A program made the translations under genes and the position numbers. 64,000 nucleotides of DNA from Hymenopus coronatus. Its lineage: Eukaryota; Arthropoda; Insecta; Mantodea; Hymenopodidae. The notes beneath the pieces were generated by a model. It was not told the DNA's origin and ran no database searches. It worked only from the letters and a program-made list of their open reading frames with translations. Each line of letters begins with the position of its first letter. The stretch's first letter is position 1. Positions 51,801-57,064 of this stretch are shown here, piece by piece. The stretch spans positions 73,701,001 through 73,765,000 of the forward strand of contig CM060895.1 in NCBI GenBank assembly GCA_030762935.1, read 5' to 3'.

Positions 51801-54800
51801 TGATCATTAACATTACCAAAGGTTCATCTTAAACAGTGAAACTGACATTGGGGATTTAGATCGCAGTATGGAATTACTCCATTTCTGGATTCTTTTTAAT
51901 TGTGTGTTAAATATTCTTTGTACATTTGTTCTATGCTTAATTTATGTGACTCGTGCATGTTTTTTTTAAGATTTCCATTTAAGTTATGTCATCCGTTTAC
52001 TCCATGTGCTATATAAGCCAAAATTATGGCGGGAATAACCTCAGCCAATCAACGAGAGGGGAATGTGAATGGATAAATTTTGGTTTGTTTACATGCAGGG
52101 TAAGATAAAAACATAGATCGGGTATAACGAGAAGTCATTTCCAAGCTTAGGTTTCCCAGACATTTAATCCACAACTGTGGTGGACATCTTCAGTGACACA
52201 GTTGAAGGTATCATTTCTTATGAAGTGTTGACTGTGAGTGCAGCTAATCTTATTTATACAGACAGCAGCCTCTGCTGATTGGCTCTGAAGCTGCAAGGAA
52301 GGGGACTAGCTGCCTCTATTGTGTCGACCCTTCTGATTATTTTAATTGTTTTGTGCTGTTTTTGCCATCGATGGCAATATTGTTTAAATATTTATAACTA
52401 ACAGCAACCAGCCCAGTTACCAAAATCAGAAAGACACAAAATAGGAGAAAACAATGCAGCAAATCAGCGAGGCCCCTTCCACCAGTTGTGTAGCCTCGGG
52501 GCCAATCAGCACTGTTGGCATTAATATAGTCGCACATACTAAATGCATCAGACGCAGTGGTACCTTCAACCACACCACTGAAGATGTCCACTGCAGTTGT
52601 GGATAAAACATCTGAATGTGGATAAAACATCTAGCAGGTCACAGTAAAACAACCCAGAAATGACTTCCAAGTTGTATTGATTCAGGCCAAAGGCCTATGT
52701 TTTCTCATGACCAAATAGGTAATTTTTGTGCATACATTCACATACATATTCTGCAGTTCTTGTTATCCTATTACTGCTGGAATTATGAACTGTAAAAAGC
52801 ATATTTTGTGTTATTTATGAGATCTAGGTTGTGGAATCAAGACTCAACATGATCACCAGAAGAGATATATAATTATATGTTATATTAATTTGACCGTCAC
52901 TGTTACTAAATTCCTCCAAACATCAATCAGAAATATAATTGTAAAACTGTGAGAGGAAGTACTAGTTGAAATGGGTTCCAATAGTAAGTGCATTTCATAA
53001 AATCTTAGGCTATGCATTTCACAGACATTCTAATTGTATTGGATAAACAAACCAAGATTGTGTTACATTATTGTTATACAAGAGACCACCTAACAAAAAT
53101 ATTTCTCTATCACTCCTTCTGGAACTCATTACTCAATCTCGCAAACTGCTTTGCCTTTAGTCAGTAACAAGCAACCAACCTGGTAGCAATCCAGGCTTTG
53201 TCTTGCACACAAGCTTTCTGCCCAATGACCAGCTTATAACAAACCGGAATCTGTCTTCCACATGCCCTAGTGTCCTTATGCCATCTCCAATCTGTAAAGA
53301 TGATTTCATTTGGAACACCTTTGCTTAAAATATGATAGTATGCAGTCAGTAAAGACTATTCACAATAACACAGGAAATAAGATCAGGAAAGCAAAAAGAT
53401 GATGACCCATATCATAAACAAAGCAGAAAATTGATTTTGCACATTGTGATGTCGTTTGTTTGTACCTGAGCAATGATATTTTTTGCTTTCTCTAGTTGTA
53501 TGTACCATATATATGAGGGTGATTTGATAAGTTCTTGGAATCATCAAAAGAGGTCAGACCTGGTGCCACGAGTAGTTCATGTGATATTCATTGGGCTGTT
53601 ACCTGTAAACATGTCACATAAGTGTTCTTGGAAGACAGCTGTAGTGGTGATGTGGCTCTATTGTTCCTGTGTAGTGATTTGGAAAATGGAAAAAATCAAG
53701 ATTTGAGCATGATTAAGTATATTTCGTAAAGAAAGATATGAAAGCAAAGGACATTCAACTGATTTTCTACACTAGGGGACTCTGCTCCTTCATATTCAAC
53801 TGTTGTCAAGTGGACAACCAAATTTAAATTTGGTCAGGAGAGTATAGATGATGATCCATGCAGTGGCCAACCAAGATGTGTCACTACCCCAGAAATCATT
53901 GTAAAAATGCACAAAATAGTAATGGAGGATCGCTGATTGAAAGTGCGTGATATTGCTCAAACTTGCCAGATGTCATCTGAAAGGGTATATTGCATTTTGA
54001 CTAAAGAATTGGACATGAAAAAATTATCTACAAGATGGGTGCTGCGGCTCTTGATGGATCAAAAATGCATGAGAATGGAAGTATTGGAATAATGCCAGCC
54101 CATTTTAGAAGTAACGAACAGGATTTTTTGCACTGGTTTGTAACCACAGATGAAGCTTGGGTTCACTACAATACACCAAAGTCAAAACAGTAGAAGCGTG
54201 CTGATTCTGCGCCACTAAAGAAAGCAAAGACAATTCTTTTGCCCTGAAAGGTCATGACATCAGTTTTCTGGGGTGTGAAGTGGATTCTGTTTGTAGATTA
54301 TCTCCCCAGTGGGCAAACAATTATTGGAGAGTAATATGCTAACCTCCTGGACCAATTAAAACAAAATAATATGCGAAAAAAGGCAAGTTTTAGACAGGAA
54401 GAAAGTCATCTTCCATCAAGACAATGCGTGCCTGCACACGGGTGCCATCACCATGGCAAAATTACATGAACCAGGTATGAATTATTGCCACACATGCTTA
54501 TTTGCCTGATATGGCTCTGCCAGACTTCTATCTGTTCCTGAAGCTGAAAATGTTCCTTTGTGGACAAAGATTCACTTTAAATAAAGAATTGATAGCCGGA
54601 GTTAACAACTATTTTGCAGGCCTGGAGGAATCTCATTTTCGAGATGGGATCAAGGCATTGGAACAATGCTGGACCAAGTGTATTAATCTACAAGGAGACT
54701 GTATTGAAAAATAAAAAAAAGTTCCTCTGTCTTAAGTACTTTTTTTCTATTCCATTCTGAGAGCTTATCAAATCACCCTCGTACATAGTAGGTAAAGAAA

Positions 54801-55626
54801 CTATTGTATTCCACTCAAAGTTTTGATACCAAGATTTCACTGAAAATACATGTTTTAGGGTGCCCTGAATCCAAAAAAGCCTTTTTAGAAATAGGTCCAT
54901 GTATGTGTGTGCATGTGTGGGAGGAGGGATAGTATAACTCAAAAACAAAAAACTCTGTTAAATACCAAAGTTGGTATTTCAATTCAGTATCTTCCAAGAT
55001 GTAAAAGAGGACTTTAATTTTTGTAGTGTGTATAGGTGAAGTATATTCCCAAATAGGTTATAAATTAAATTATTAGTGGTATATTTATGTTAATGGCAGT
55101 GGTTTACAAAATATGACATTGAACACATTTCACTGTAAGTAATATATAAAATTGTTTTCCTTACAGCAACAACAAATGTAGCAGTTTCAAATCGATTGCT
55201 GCTTGCTTTTGTTTGAAAATTTTGCAGTTTTAGTTATAATTCTCTAAGTCACTAGCCATTGTCATTCATTTTAAGATTAACTGTTACAACCCAAACTGCT
55301 TAAGTTAGTTTTTATAAATGCCTTAGGTTTGAATGAGGATAAATTGTATTAGTCAAACATTTGCATTTAGTTTTTATTTTGTTACAGCATTGCAAGCACT
55401 AGCTCACGATGCTCCACACCTAACAGCATCATGCCTCATATTGCTGCTGCTCTTAATAATCAGCATTCCAGCAGCATTGCTGACTCCTTAGGAATTCCTA
55501 AAACTAAGCATTCAAATCTCTTGTCTCAAGTATTAATGTGGCAACTTATGCCCCGTAGTCTGAGTCCTGGTGTACCTGTACCACCGTCCTTTATATATGG
55601 AGCCATCCATCTTGCTCGTTTATTTG
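18535..55626 (+). CDS. msl-3: MSL3, chromodomain-MRG subunit of the MSL complex (9 exons, 3' end missing)
   Basis: MSL3 belongs to the nuclear MSL complex with MSL1, MSL2 and the acetyltransferase MOF, which acetylates histone H4 Lys16; in Drosophila it serves dosage compensation. Nine exons join without a phase error: 18535-18636, 19460-19528, 19821-19930, 33535-33853, 33985-34145, 36571-36720, 40239-40405, 50379-50601 and 55388-55626, all with GT donors and AG acceptors. Residues 1-94 are the chromodomain, with Glu21, Tyr31, Phe56, Trp59 and Trp63 (the methyl-lysine cage positions known for human MSL3) all present at the same numbers. Residues 95-180 are a basic then acidic linker, about 181-290 the first part of the MRG domain, 291-470 a long disordered insert, and 471-513 the next MRG block ([20 protein letters not shown]). 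The domain's final helices are not found before 64000. Intron 3 is 13.6 kb. Confidence 0.95.
19460..19528 (+). CDS. msl-3: MSL3 exon 2 (chromodomain middle)
   Basis: 23 codons, phase 0 at both ends, acceptor TTACAG and donor GTATGG. Encodes [14 protein letters not shown] then EYLIHFQ, including cage residue Phe56. Confidence 0.93.
19821..19930 (+). CDS. msl-3: MSL3 exon 3 (chromodomain end)
   Basis: Starts [19 protein letters not shown] after an acceptor TGATCAAG and ends in phase 2 before GTAAGT. Carries cage residues Trp59 and Trp63. Position 66 is Cys rather than the Trp of vertebrates. The segment [17 protein letters not shown] matches the family's helix after the chromodomain. Confidence 0.93.
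20405..21643 (+). mobile_element. mariner element, complete ends, dead transposase
   Basis: 1239 bp flanked by TA target duplications (20403-20404 and 21644-21645). Terminal inverted repeats of about 30 bp begin CGAGGGTCATTCCAAAAGG on the left and TGAGGATCATTCCAAAAGT when the right end is read inward. Inside, frames include [17 protein letters not shown], the block around a catalytic Asp of mariner transposases, and a KKFKVxxFESPEA-like C-terminus. Several frameshifts and stops make it inactive. A relative lies at 60700-61770. Confidence 0.9.
21822..21975 (-). mobile_element. tRNA-derived SINE, family S4, copy 1
   Basis: Minus-strand tRNA-like head: GGTAGAGCAACTGGTTAGAG and GTGGTTCAAATCCCGACC. 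The family body lies to its right on the plus strand, with CATTAAACTTCTCAACTG and TTTCCCGGTAAACCACAAG. Confidence 0.7.
22120..22280 (-). mobile_element. tRNA-derived SINE, family S4, copy 2
   Basis: Same structure and orientation as the copy about 300 bp to the left, including the shared flank AGTCAGACTGAAAAATTCAA. The shared flank suggests either a local duplication or that the flank is part of the SINE. Confidence 0.7.
22590..23640. mobile_element. Putative DNA transposon derivative with inverted ends
   Basis: ATTCACAATGAGATGTAAGC near 22597 recurs in inverted form (ATTCACAATGAGATGCAAGC) near 23600, and further inverted matches lie inside. No transposase is recognised. A separate Penelope-type inverted repeat (23231-23411) lies within it. 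Confidence 0.45.
23231..23411. repeat. Inverted repeat of a Penelope-type terminus, hammerhead-like motifs on both arms
   Basis: Left arm 23231-23299 and right arm 23338-23411 are about 70 bp each and inversely repeated (CTTATCTTTTTGAAATCCAC and its inverted near-copy). The same sequence lies just after the Penelope-like ORF at 61810-61865, which links this repeat to that family. Each arm carries a decayed hammerhead-like core; see findings. Confidence 0.6.
23676..23905 (+). mobile_element. tRNA-derived SINE, family S3
   Basis: Head with TTGGTTAGGCACTGACTTCT and a CATGGGTTCAAACCTGACCC B box; body with AAAAGAACTCCAGTGG and ATCCTGGTAATTGATAGC. Same orientation as 17262-17492. Confidence 0.75.
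24085..24955 (-). mobile_element. Family A copy, near full length
   Basis: Reverse orientation: terminal TTTACTTTCTACATATTG and palindromic tip at the left, left-end signature GAACATGTCAGATTTT at the right. Contains all the core segments of the family. Confidence 0.85.
25240..25495. mobile_element. Terminal fragment of the transposon family seen at 35250-36365
   Basis: The stretch GATTAAATTTTGTGGATGAA and the following ACTGAACACTCAA matches the inverted end of the element at 36318-36364. No coding part survives here. Confidence 0.5.
25505..25932. repeat. Patch of dispersed repeat fragments with SINE S1 3' half
   Basis: 25572-25676 is the 3' half of SINE S1 in plus orientation (CCGGTGCTCCATCTTCATTC to GCATTAAACACT). 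It is bracketed by pieces matching 35127-35245: an inverted piece at 25505-25560 (TTCCATAGGCTTTTGCCTAC) and a direct piece at 25866-25932 (GTTCCAATCTACGCTGCCAG). Confidence 0.6.
28005..28870 (+). mobile_element. Family A copy, near full length
   Basis: Forward orientation from ACATCTGATGTGTATCATTC and GACTTTCTCTAC to the palindromic tip ATTATGTACATAGTACGTGT and AGAGAAAGTAA. One of the best reference copies. Confidence 0.87.
28871..29517. other. Unassigned stretch with a 107-codon frame
   Basis: Frame 29114-29437 (plus) contains an acidic stretch [13 protein letters not shown] but matches no family I can name. It is inside an intron and is probably mobile-element residue. Confidence 0.3.
29518..30193 (-). 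mobile_element. Mariner-like transposon (same family as 47134-48166), deleted
   Basis: Inverted ends GGGTCATTATTATATATGGT at the left and its inverted near-copy at the right (...TACCATATATAATAATGACC). The minus strand carries [29 protein letters not shown] and [14 protein letters not shown], the transposase core through the C-terminal DDE block. Too short and frameshifted to be active. Confidence 0.75.
30225..30780 (+). mobile_element. LINE reverse transcriptase C-terminal fragment
   Basis: Frames give [13 protein letters not shown], then [30 protein letters not shown] and [14 protein letters not shown], the palm-to-thumb region of an insect non-LTR element. It is followed by a [11 protein letters not shown] segment. 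Frameshifted. Probably the same element as 31713-32700. Confidence 0.7.
30828..30854. repeat. Poly-A run
   Basis: About 25 consecutive A residues; may be a retroposon tail or simple expansion. Confidence 0.9.
30930..31712 (+). mobile_element. Family A copy inside a LINE
   Basis: Forward orientation from TGTCTTTCTCTACATCTC to GAGCCATGTAGAGAAAGTAA. LINE coding remnants lie on both sides, so the copy appears to have inserted in the LINE. Confidence 0.82.
31713..32700 (+). mobile_element. LINE RNase H and C-terminal fragment
   Basis: A 101-codon frame (31789-32094) resembles the RNase H domain that follows RT in some insect LINEs: [19 protein letters not shown] (catalytic Glu block) and a degenerate DSxxALKAL block. 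The downstream frame 32337-32585 resembles the zinc-binding C-terminal region ([15 protein letters not shown]...). The domain order points to an I- or R1-like element, though the clade is uncertain. Confidence 0.65.
32945..33190 (+). mobile_element. tRNA-derived SINE, family S1, full-length reference copy
   Basis: Head CCGTGCCCGAGTGGTTAGAC with a GGGGTTCGATCCCAAGCG B box, resembling a class II (Ser/Leu-type) tRNA, followed by the body GGTTTTCTCCGGGTACTCCG, CCACCGGTGCTCCATCATCA and the end AAAGCGGGCGTTAAACACTA with a short A tail. Confidence 0.88.
33535..33853 (+). CDS. msl-3: MSL3 exon 4 (basic-acidic linker, MRG start)
   Basis: Residues 95-200. The first base completes Leu94. Begins [20 protein letters not shown], a strongly basic helix, then a Gly/Ser/Asp/Glu-rich acidic stretch with several SSE-type casein kinase 2-like sites, then [20 protein letters not shown], equivalent to the helix entering the MRG domain of vertebrate MSL3. 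Donor GTATGT, phase 0. Confidence 0.93.
33985..34145 (+). CDS. msl-3: MSL3 exon 5 (MRG domain, first block)
   Basis: Residues 201-253 plus two bases. Encodes [20 protein letters not shown], matching the [20 protein letters not shown] block of human MSL3, then a basic loop. Acceptor TTTTAG, donor GTAAGG. Confidence 0.94.
34146..35126 (+). other. MSL3 intron 5, left part, nothing recognised
   Basis: Contains a G run near 34408-34417. No repeat or gene assignment. Confidence 0.5.
35127..35245. repeat. Dispersed repeat fragment shared with 25505-25932
   Basis: GGTTCCAATCTATGCTGCCA and GTAGGCAAAACCCTATGGAA in one piece; both are found separately, in different orientations, at 25.5-25.9 kb. Confidence 0.55.
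35250..36365 (-). mobile_element. Mariner-type transposon with decayed transposase
   Basis: Minus-strand frames include [12 protein letters not shown] (the HDNA block), [17 protein letters not shown] (the SPDLxPxDFxLF block) and a C-terminal segment around [15 protein letters not shown]. Further blocks lie upstream in other frames. The right end (36318-36364) is repeated at 25446-25490. Confidence 0.7.
36571..36720 (+). CDS. msl-3: MSL3 exon 6 (MRG domain, second block)
   Basis: First base completes Ser254; residues 255-303 plus two bases. [20 protein letters not shown] then [14 protein letters not shown] aligns with [20 protein letters not shown] of human MSL3. Ends with the SUMO-consensus sequence NIKQEC (Lys299). 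Acceptor TTGCAG, donor GTAAGT. Confidence 0.94.
36890..37840 (+). mobile_element. Penelope-like element fragment (GIY-YIG region)
   Basis: Broken plus-strand frames run from a QATK/NLEF-type palm end, through PMWIITYRK, to [20 protein letters not shown] (the YIG half of a GIY-YIG endonuclease, with R and E-H residues) and [11 protein letters not shown]. It corresponds to the C-terminal half of the Penelope-like protein at 61850-62960, more diverged and with many stops. Confidence 0.75.
37842..38012. repeat. 170-bp inverted repeat next to the Penelope-like fragment
   Basis: Arms of about 55 bp (AATTTGAGCTGAGTTTGATT... and, inverted, ATTTGAGCAGAGCTTGATTT...), both ending in ACTTTAAAAGAAAAT, around a 45-bp centre. 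Lies where the 3' terminus of the Penelope-like element is expected. Confidence 0.65.
38140..39310. mobile_element. LINE fragments in two orientations
   Basis: On the minus strand at 38363-38142 a frame [20 protein letters not shown] resembles the C-terminal CCHC region of insect LINEs. On the plus strand at 38930-39310 broken frames read [27 protein letters not shown] and EVHSMFC, the thumb region. The opposite orientations suggest rearrangement or a 5' inversion of one insertion. Confidence 0.5.
39344..40062. mobile_element. Family A chimera with the left terminus at both ends
   Basis: Starts GACTTTCTCTAGCTGTTCTG in forward orientation and continues through the core to about 39990. It then ends in the inverted left terminus (TTTGTAGAGCAGCTAGAGAA... 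GTGTGATACATCAGATTT) instead of the usual palindromic right end. Confidence 0.72.
40239..40405 (+). CDS. msl-3: MSL3 exon 7 (disordered insert)
   Basis: First base completes Glu304; residues 305-359 plus one base. Encodes [18 protein letters not shown], a SUMO-consensus site at Lys316 followed by acidic residues, and an acidic tail [11 protein letters not shown]. Acceptor TTGTCAG, donor GTAAGG. No counterpart with defined function in the family; it lies in the variable insert of the MRG domain. Confidence 0.88.
40591..40614. repeat. Poly-T run
   Basis: About 24 consecutive T residues; simple repeat. Confidence 0.9.
40820..41550 (-). mobile_element. Family A copy, right end truncated
   Basis: Reverse orientation, from the AAAGATCTGTATGTGTCTGT segment through the core to GGAACACATCAGATTTTTCT. 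The palindromic tip is missing. Confidence 0.8.
41551..42215 (+). other. MSL3 intron 7 segment; possible tRNA-like SINE head
   Basis: At 42028-42100 CTCCAGTAGCAGAATGGTTA and GGAAGTTCAAATACTTCC resemble A and B boxes of a tRNA-derived SINE, but no second copy confirms it. The rest is unassigned. Confidence 0.4.
42217..43257 (-). mobile_element. Short Penelope-like element with direct repeats and hammerhead-like motif
   Basis: Flanked by direct repeats of about 46 bp (AATTAATTAAAGTGGTATTG... at 42217-42262 and 43211-43257). The minus strand starts an ORF at 43102 ([12 protein letters not shown]...) with [20 protein letters not shown], then frameshifts into [15 protein letters not shown] and later [10 protein letters not shown], the N-terminal landmarks of Penelope-like proteins. 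RT and endonuclease are absent, so the element is internally deleted. A hammerhead-like motif lies at 42271-42325. Confidence 0.7.
42271..42325 (-). ncRNA. Hammerhead-ribozyme-like motif, core intact
   Basis: Minus strand: CTGAGGA (42307-42301), a stem-loop with GCGG/CCGC pairing (42299-42284), then GAAACAATTGTC (42283-42272). This gives every invariant hammerhead core residue, with a two-pair helix III closed by AATT as in known Penelope-like hammerheads. One extra U follows the CUGANGA box. Helix I pairs CT...ACTC with GAGT...AG only if a bulge is allowed. Activity is inferred, not shown. Confidence 0.55.
43258..44326 (+). other. MSL3 intron 7 segment, nothing recognised
   Basis: AT-rich; no feature supported. 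Confidence 0.5.
44327..45085. mobile_element. TA-flanked MITE-like element with long inverted ends, SINE-like insert
   Basis: 759 bp between TA dinucleotides (44325-44326 and 45086-45087). Ends are inverted repeats: CAGGCTGTTAATGAACTACA on the left and CAGGGTGTTAATGAACTATA inward from the right, with further matches (ATAAGTAATTTGAGAT) about 55 bp in. No transposase. At 44690-44760 GTGGCTTAATGCGTAACG and GAGTTCGATTCCTGCC form a tRNA-like head, probably an inserted SINE. Confidence 0.75.
45503..45693. repeat. Two-unit tandem duplication, 99-bp period
   Basis: ACCAAATAAAGACCAGGGAA (45503) and ACCAAATAAACACTAGGGAA (45602) begin two similar units sharing GTGCACATAGTAT. No coding significance apparent. 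Confidence 0.75.
45694..46795 (+). other. MSL3 intron 7 segment, nothing recognised
   Basis: Short frames only; no conserved domain or repeat match. Confidence 0.5.
46796..46919. repeat. 124-bp inverted repeat, MITE-like
   Basis: Arms of about 40 bp: CATTGGTTATAAAATGAGTT... and, inverted from the right, CATTGGTTATAAAATGAGTC..., with two or three mismatches, around a spacer of about 45 bp. Confidence 0.8.
47134..48166 (+). mobile_element. Mariner-like DNA transposon with decayed transposase
   Basis: Inverted ends GTGTCATTATTATATAGGGT (left) and, inward from the right, GGGTCATTATTATGGCTCTC. The plus strand at 47690-48030 reads [61 protein letters not shown] and a degenerate [12 protein letters not shown], the DDE core of the family also seen at 1-720 and 29.5 kb. 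Stops are present. Confidence 0.78.
48167..49139 (+). other. MSL3 intron 7 segment, nothing recognised
   Basis: No supported feature. Confidence 0.5.
49140..49860 (-). mobile_element. Family A copy, right end truncated
   Basis: Reverse orientation, from GAAAAAGATCTGTGTGGGTG through the core to GAATGGAACAGATCAGAAT. A C run occupies the spot where other copies have a short G/C run. Confidence 0.8.
49876..50166 (+). mobile_element. SINE S1-related subfamily
   Basis: Head GTGGCTAAGTGGTTAGACTG with a CCCACGTTCGATCCCAAGTG B box and S1-like body (CAGGTTTTCTCCAGGTCCTC). The 3' half differs from S1: CTTGCATTTCATATCAATCA and CTCATGCCTGGCTTTTGACC. The same 3' half occurs inverted at 60120-60350, so this is a distinct subfamily. 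Confidence 0.75.
50379..50601 (+). CDS. msl-3: MSL3 exon 8 (disordered insert)
   Basis: Two bases complete Gly360; residues 361-433 plus two bases. [18 protein letters not shown] resembles the LRRSTRHS basic patch in the vertebrate MSL3 insert. Two SUMO-consensus sites follow, SIKQEG (Lys409) and NIKLEP (Lys422). Acceptor TTATTTAG, donor GTAAAC. Confidence 0.9.
50602..50974 (+). other. MSL3 intron 8, nothing recognised in this part
   Basis: No supported feature. Confidence 0.5.
50975..52090 (+). repeat. Dispersed repeat family B, copy 2, with SINE and ATT expansion
   Basis: Aligns with 1266-2095. Two differences account for the extra length: an ATT/ATC microsatellite at 51138-51225, where copy 1 has a short GATTATTATTTT, and a SINE S1 copy at 51487-51680. 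Confidence 0.78.
51487..51680 (+). mobile_element. SINE S1 copy, internally deleted, inside repeat B
   Basis: Head GGTCGAGTGATTAGACCATT with TGGGTTCGATTCCAATGACC, then part of the body and the end AAAGCAGGTGTTAAATACTA plus an A tail. Flanked by AGAGGT (51481-51486) and AGAGTT (51681-51686), a likely short target duplication; the empty site is in copy 1 at about 1688. Confidence 0.8.
52128..52675. repeat. Inverted repeat with hammerhead-like arms
   Basis: Left arm 52128-52211 and right arm 52560-52670 are inverted copies of a sequence containing CACTGAAGATGTCCAC and GTTGTGGAT. The right arm has an extra short tandem duplication (GTGGATAAAACATCT twice). The 350-bp spacer has no recognised coding content; a 97-codon minus-strand frame there crosses the right arm and is not convincing. 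Confidence 0.6.
52676..53482 (+). other. MSL3 intron 8 segment, nothing recognised
   Basis: No supported feature. Confidence 0.5.
53483..54995 (-). mobile_element. Family A right-end fragment split by a mariner
   Basis: 53483-53511 (TTGCTTTCTCTAGTTGTATG) and 54784-54995 (CATAGTAGGTAAAGAAACTA...) are the two parts of one reverse-oriented right end; the mariner at 53514-54781 interrupts its palindromic tip. Confidence 0.75.
53514..54781 (+). mobile_element. mariner element, complete ends, dead transposase
   Basis: 1268 bp flanked by TA on each side (53512-53513, 54782-54783). Inverted ends TGAGGGTGATTTGATAAGTT and, inward from the right, CGAGGGTGATTTGATAAGCT. Plus-strand frames give [36 protein letters not shown] (helix-turn-helix), [26 protein letters not shown] (a catalytic Asp block), [16 protein letters not shown] and [19 protein letters not shown] frames. 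Stops and frameshifts show it is inactive. A different mariner lineage from 20405-21643. Confidence 0.9.
55388..55626 (+). CDS. msl-3: MSL3 exon 9 (MRG domain, third block)
   Basis: First base completes Ser434; residues 435-513 plus one base. Ser/Thr-rich start (SRCSTPNS), then [20 protein letters not shown] and [15 protein letters not shown], matching INEVLSWKLVP and PPSYIYGAQHLLRLF of human MSL3. Donor GTAAGT. The next exon should begin with the VKLP-like segment; none was found before 64000. Confidence 0.93.
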
Positions 55627-55671
55627 GTAAGTACTAGAGCCACAAATGCATTTATAGCATGCTGTTTTTCT

Positions 55672-56590
55672 TTTCTTTGTATTTCACCCAAAAATTTGAT
55701 ACTGAGATTTTATTGAAAGATATATTTTTAGACATACTAAATCCCCCCCAAAGCCTTTTAGAAAAAAATATGTCTGTGCATGTGCATGCATGCATGTGTA
55801 CTGCAAATCTGAAAAATGAAAAGTCAATTAAATAGCAAACTTGGTATTCAAGTTCAGTATGTTCCAGGGATGCGACATGAAGATTTCAAGAAAATCATCC
55901 CATCCCAAACTACCTTTTATATAGGTAATTTTTTGATGACGAATTTGATCAAAATGCCTAATATTAAAGTTGTTTATATGACAAATAAAATTGTATATCT
56001 TGAATTTCTTGGAATAGCCTCTGAAGTCCTCTTCATTCTGGATGGCTTTTGTAAAAATTGTAAGAGATAAGACAAAAACTTAAAACTGTAGATCTTGTTA
56101 AAACACACAATTTATGTCATATGTTAACCATTTCAATGAGAAAATCAGAGATATTTGATGTTATTGTTTTCAGTTTTAAAATACTTAAAACTTTTCTCAA
56201 ACGGATGTCATTTGTTTCCTTTCTCTTGTTATACTCCTGGCTATACAAAGAGAACTGAATTTCAATTGTTTCACATGGCAGTCAGCTTTTAAATGATTAT
56301 CTTGGTCCAGAGTTTCCGGTCTACACCGGAAACTCTGGACCAAGATAATTTTAATATTGGCCGTGGAAGTTTATGAAAACATATAGCTTTTAAATGATTT
56401 GTCTGTTGCTTTAGCCTAGTGTATTCCCTTATTTCCTTTTTTCCTTTTACTTACAAGGAAGCAAGTAATGAAACCATTTCTGCTAATGTTTATCTCGATT
56501 AACATAATGTAGACAAAAGAATAATCTTTGTAAGAATAGTTTGTGTGCAGAACAGGTAGAAAGAGCCATTTGAATGGAAAACATAATTTT
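55672..56590 (-). mobile_element. Family A copy carrying a hairpin insertion
   Basis: Reverse orientation, beginning at CACCCAAAAATTTGATACTG and ending near GAATGGAAAACATAATTTTT. Core segments are in order; an 86-bp foreign piece interrupts it at 56299-56384. Confidence 0.82.
56299..56384. mobile_element. 86-bp insertion starting with a perfect hairpin
   Basis: Flanked by a perfect 15-bp duplication, AGCTTTTAAATGATT, at 56284-56298 and 56385-56399. The first part forms a perfect palindrome (56296-56349; arms of 24-25 bp such as CTTGGTCCAGAGTTTCCGG, loop CTAC). The remainder is TTAATATTGGCCGTGGAAGT and TTATGAAAACATAT. No match elsewhere in the window. Confidence 0.85.
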
Positions 56591-57064
56591 TTTTTTAATC
56601 TTGCTTTGTGAAATAATTTGCTAGCAAGAGCAGGCCACAGTTTTGGGATCATCAATTTTGTTGAGGCTTTGGGAAATTGTGAATAATAGAAATTGTACAA
56701 CAAGAATTAAAATAGGACGTATTGTCCAATTTGTCCTCTCATGGCTTGGCAGATTTTTGGTTTTCTGTTATAAGTAAGAAATCTTGCACATCTGGTAAAA
56801 CATGAGCAAATGAAACTGTTTATAGAAGCACTAAATAGGAAAGTTAAAAAGTTTGATTAATGTGATTAAACAGCTTTAAACTTCAAAGTTAAGCTTTATG
56901 GCTTGGAATACATTAAGGTGGTTCAACAGCTACGATGTGGGCAAGGATACATGAAGCAATTGTCTTGCTGAATAAAAGAAAGTGAAATGTGTAAACGTTA
57001 ACATTAATCTAATAAGCCTTCACTGTAGACTTTGGGAAAATGAGTTTCTATGTACATGAGTTCA
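56591..57064. other. Nothing recognised
   Basis: No supported feature. Confidence 0.5.

Noticed and set aside
52337..52630. 97-codon minus-strand frame with a hydrophobic segment
   Set aside because: Crosses the right arm of an inverted repeat and matches nothing; probably not coding.
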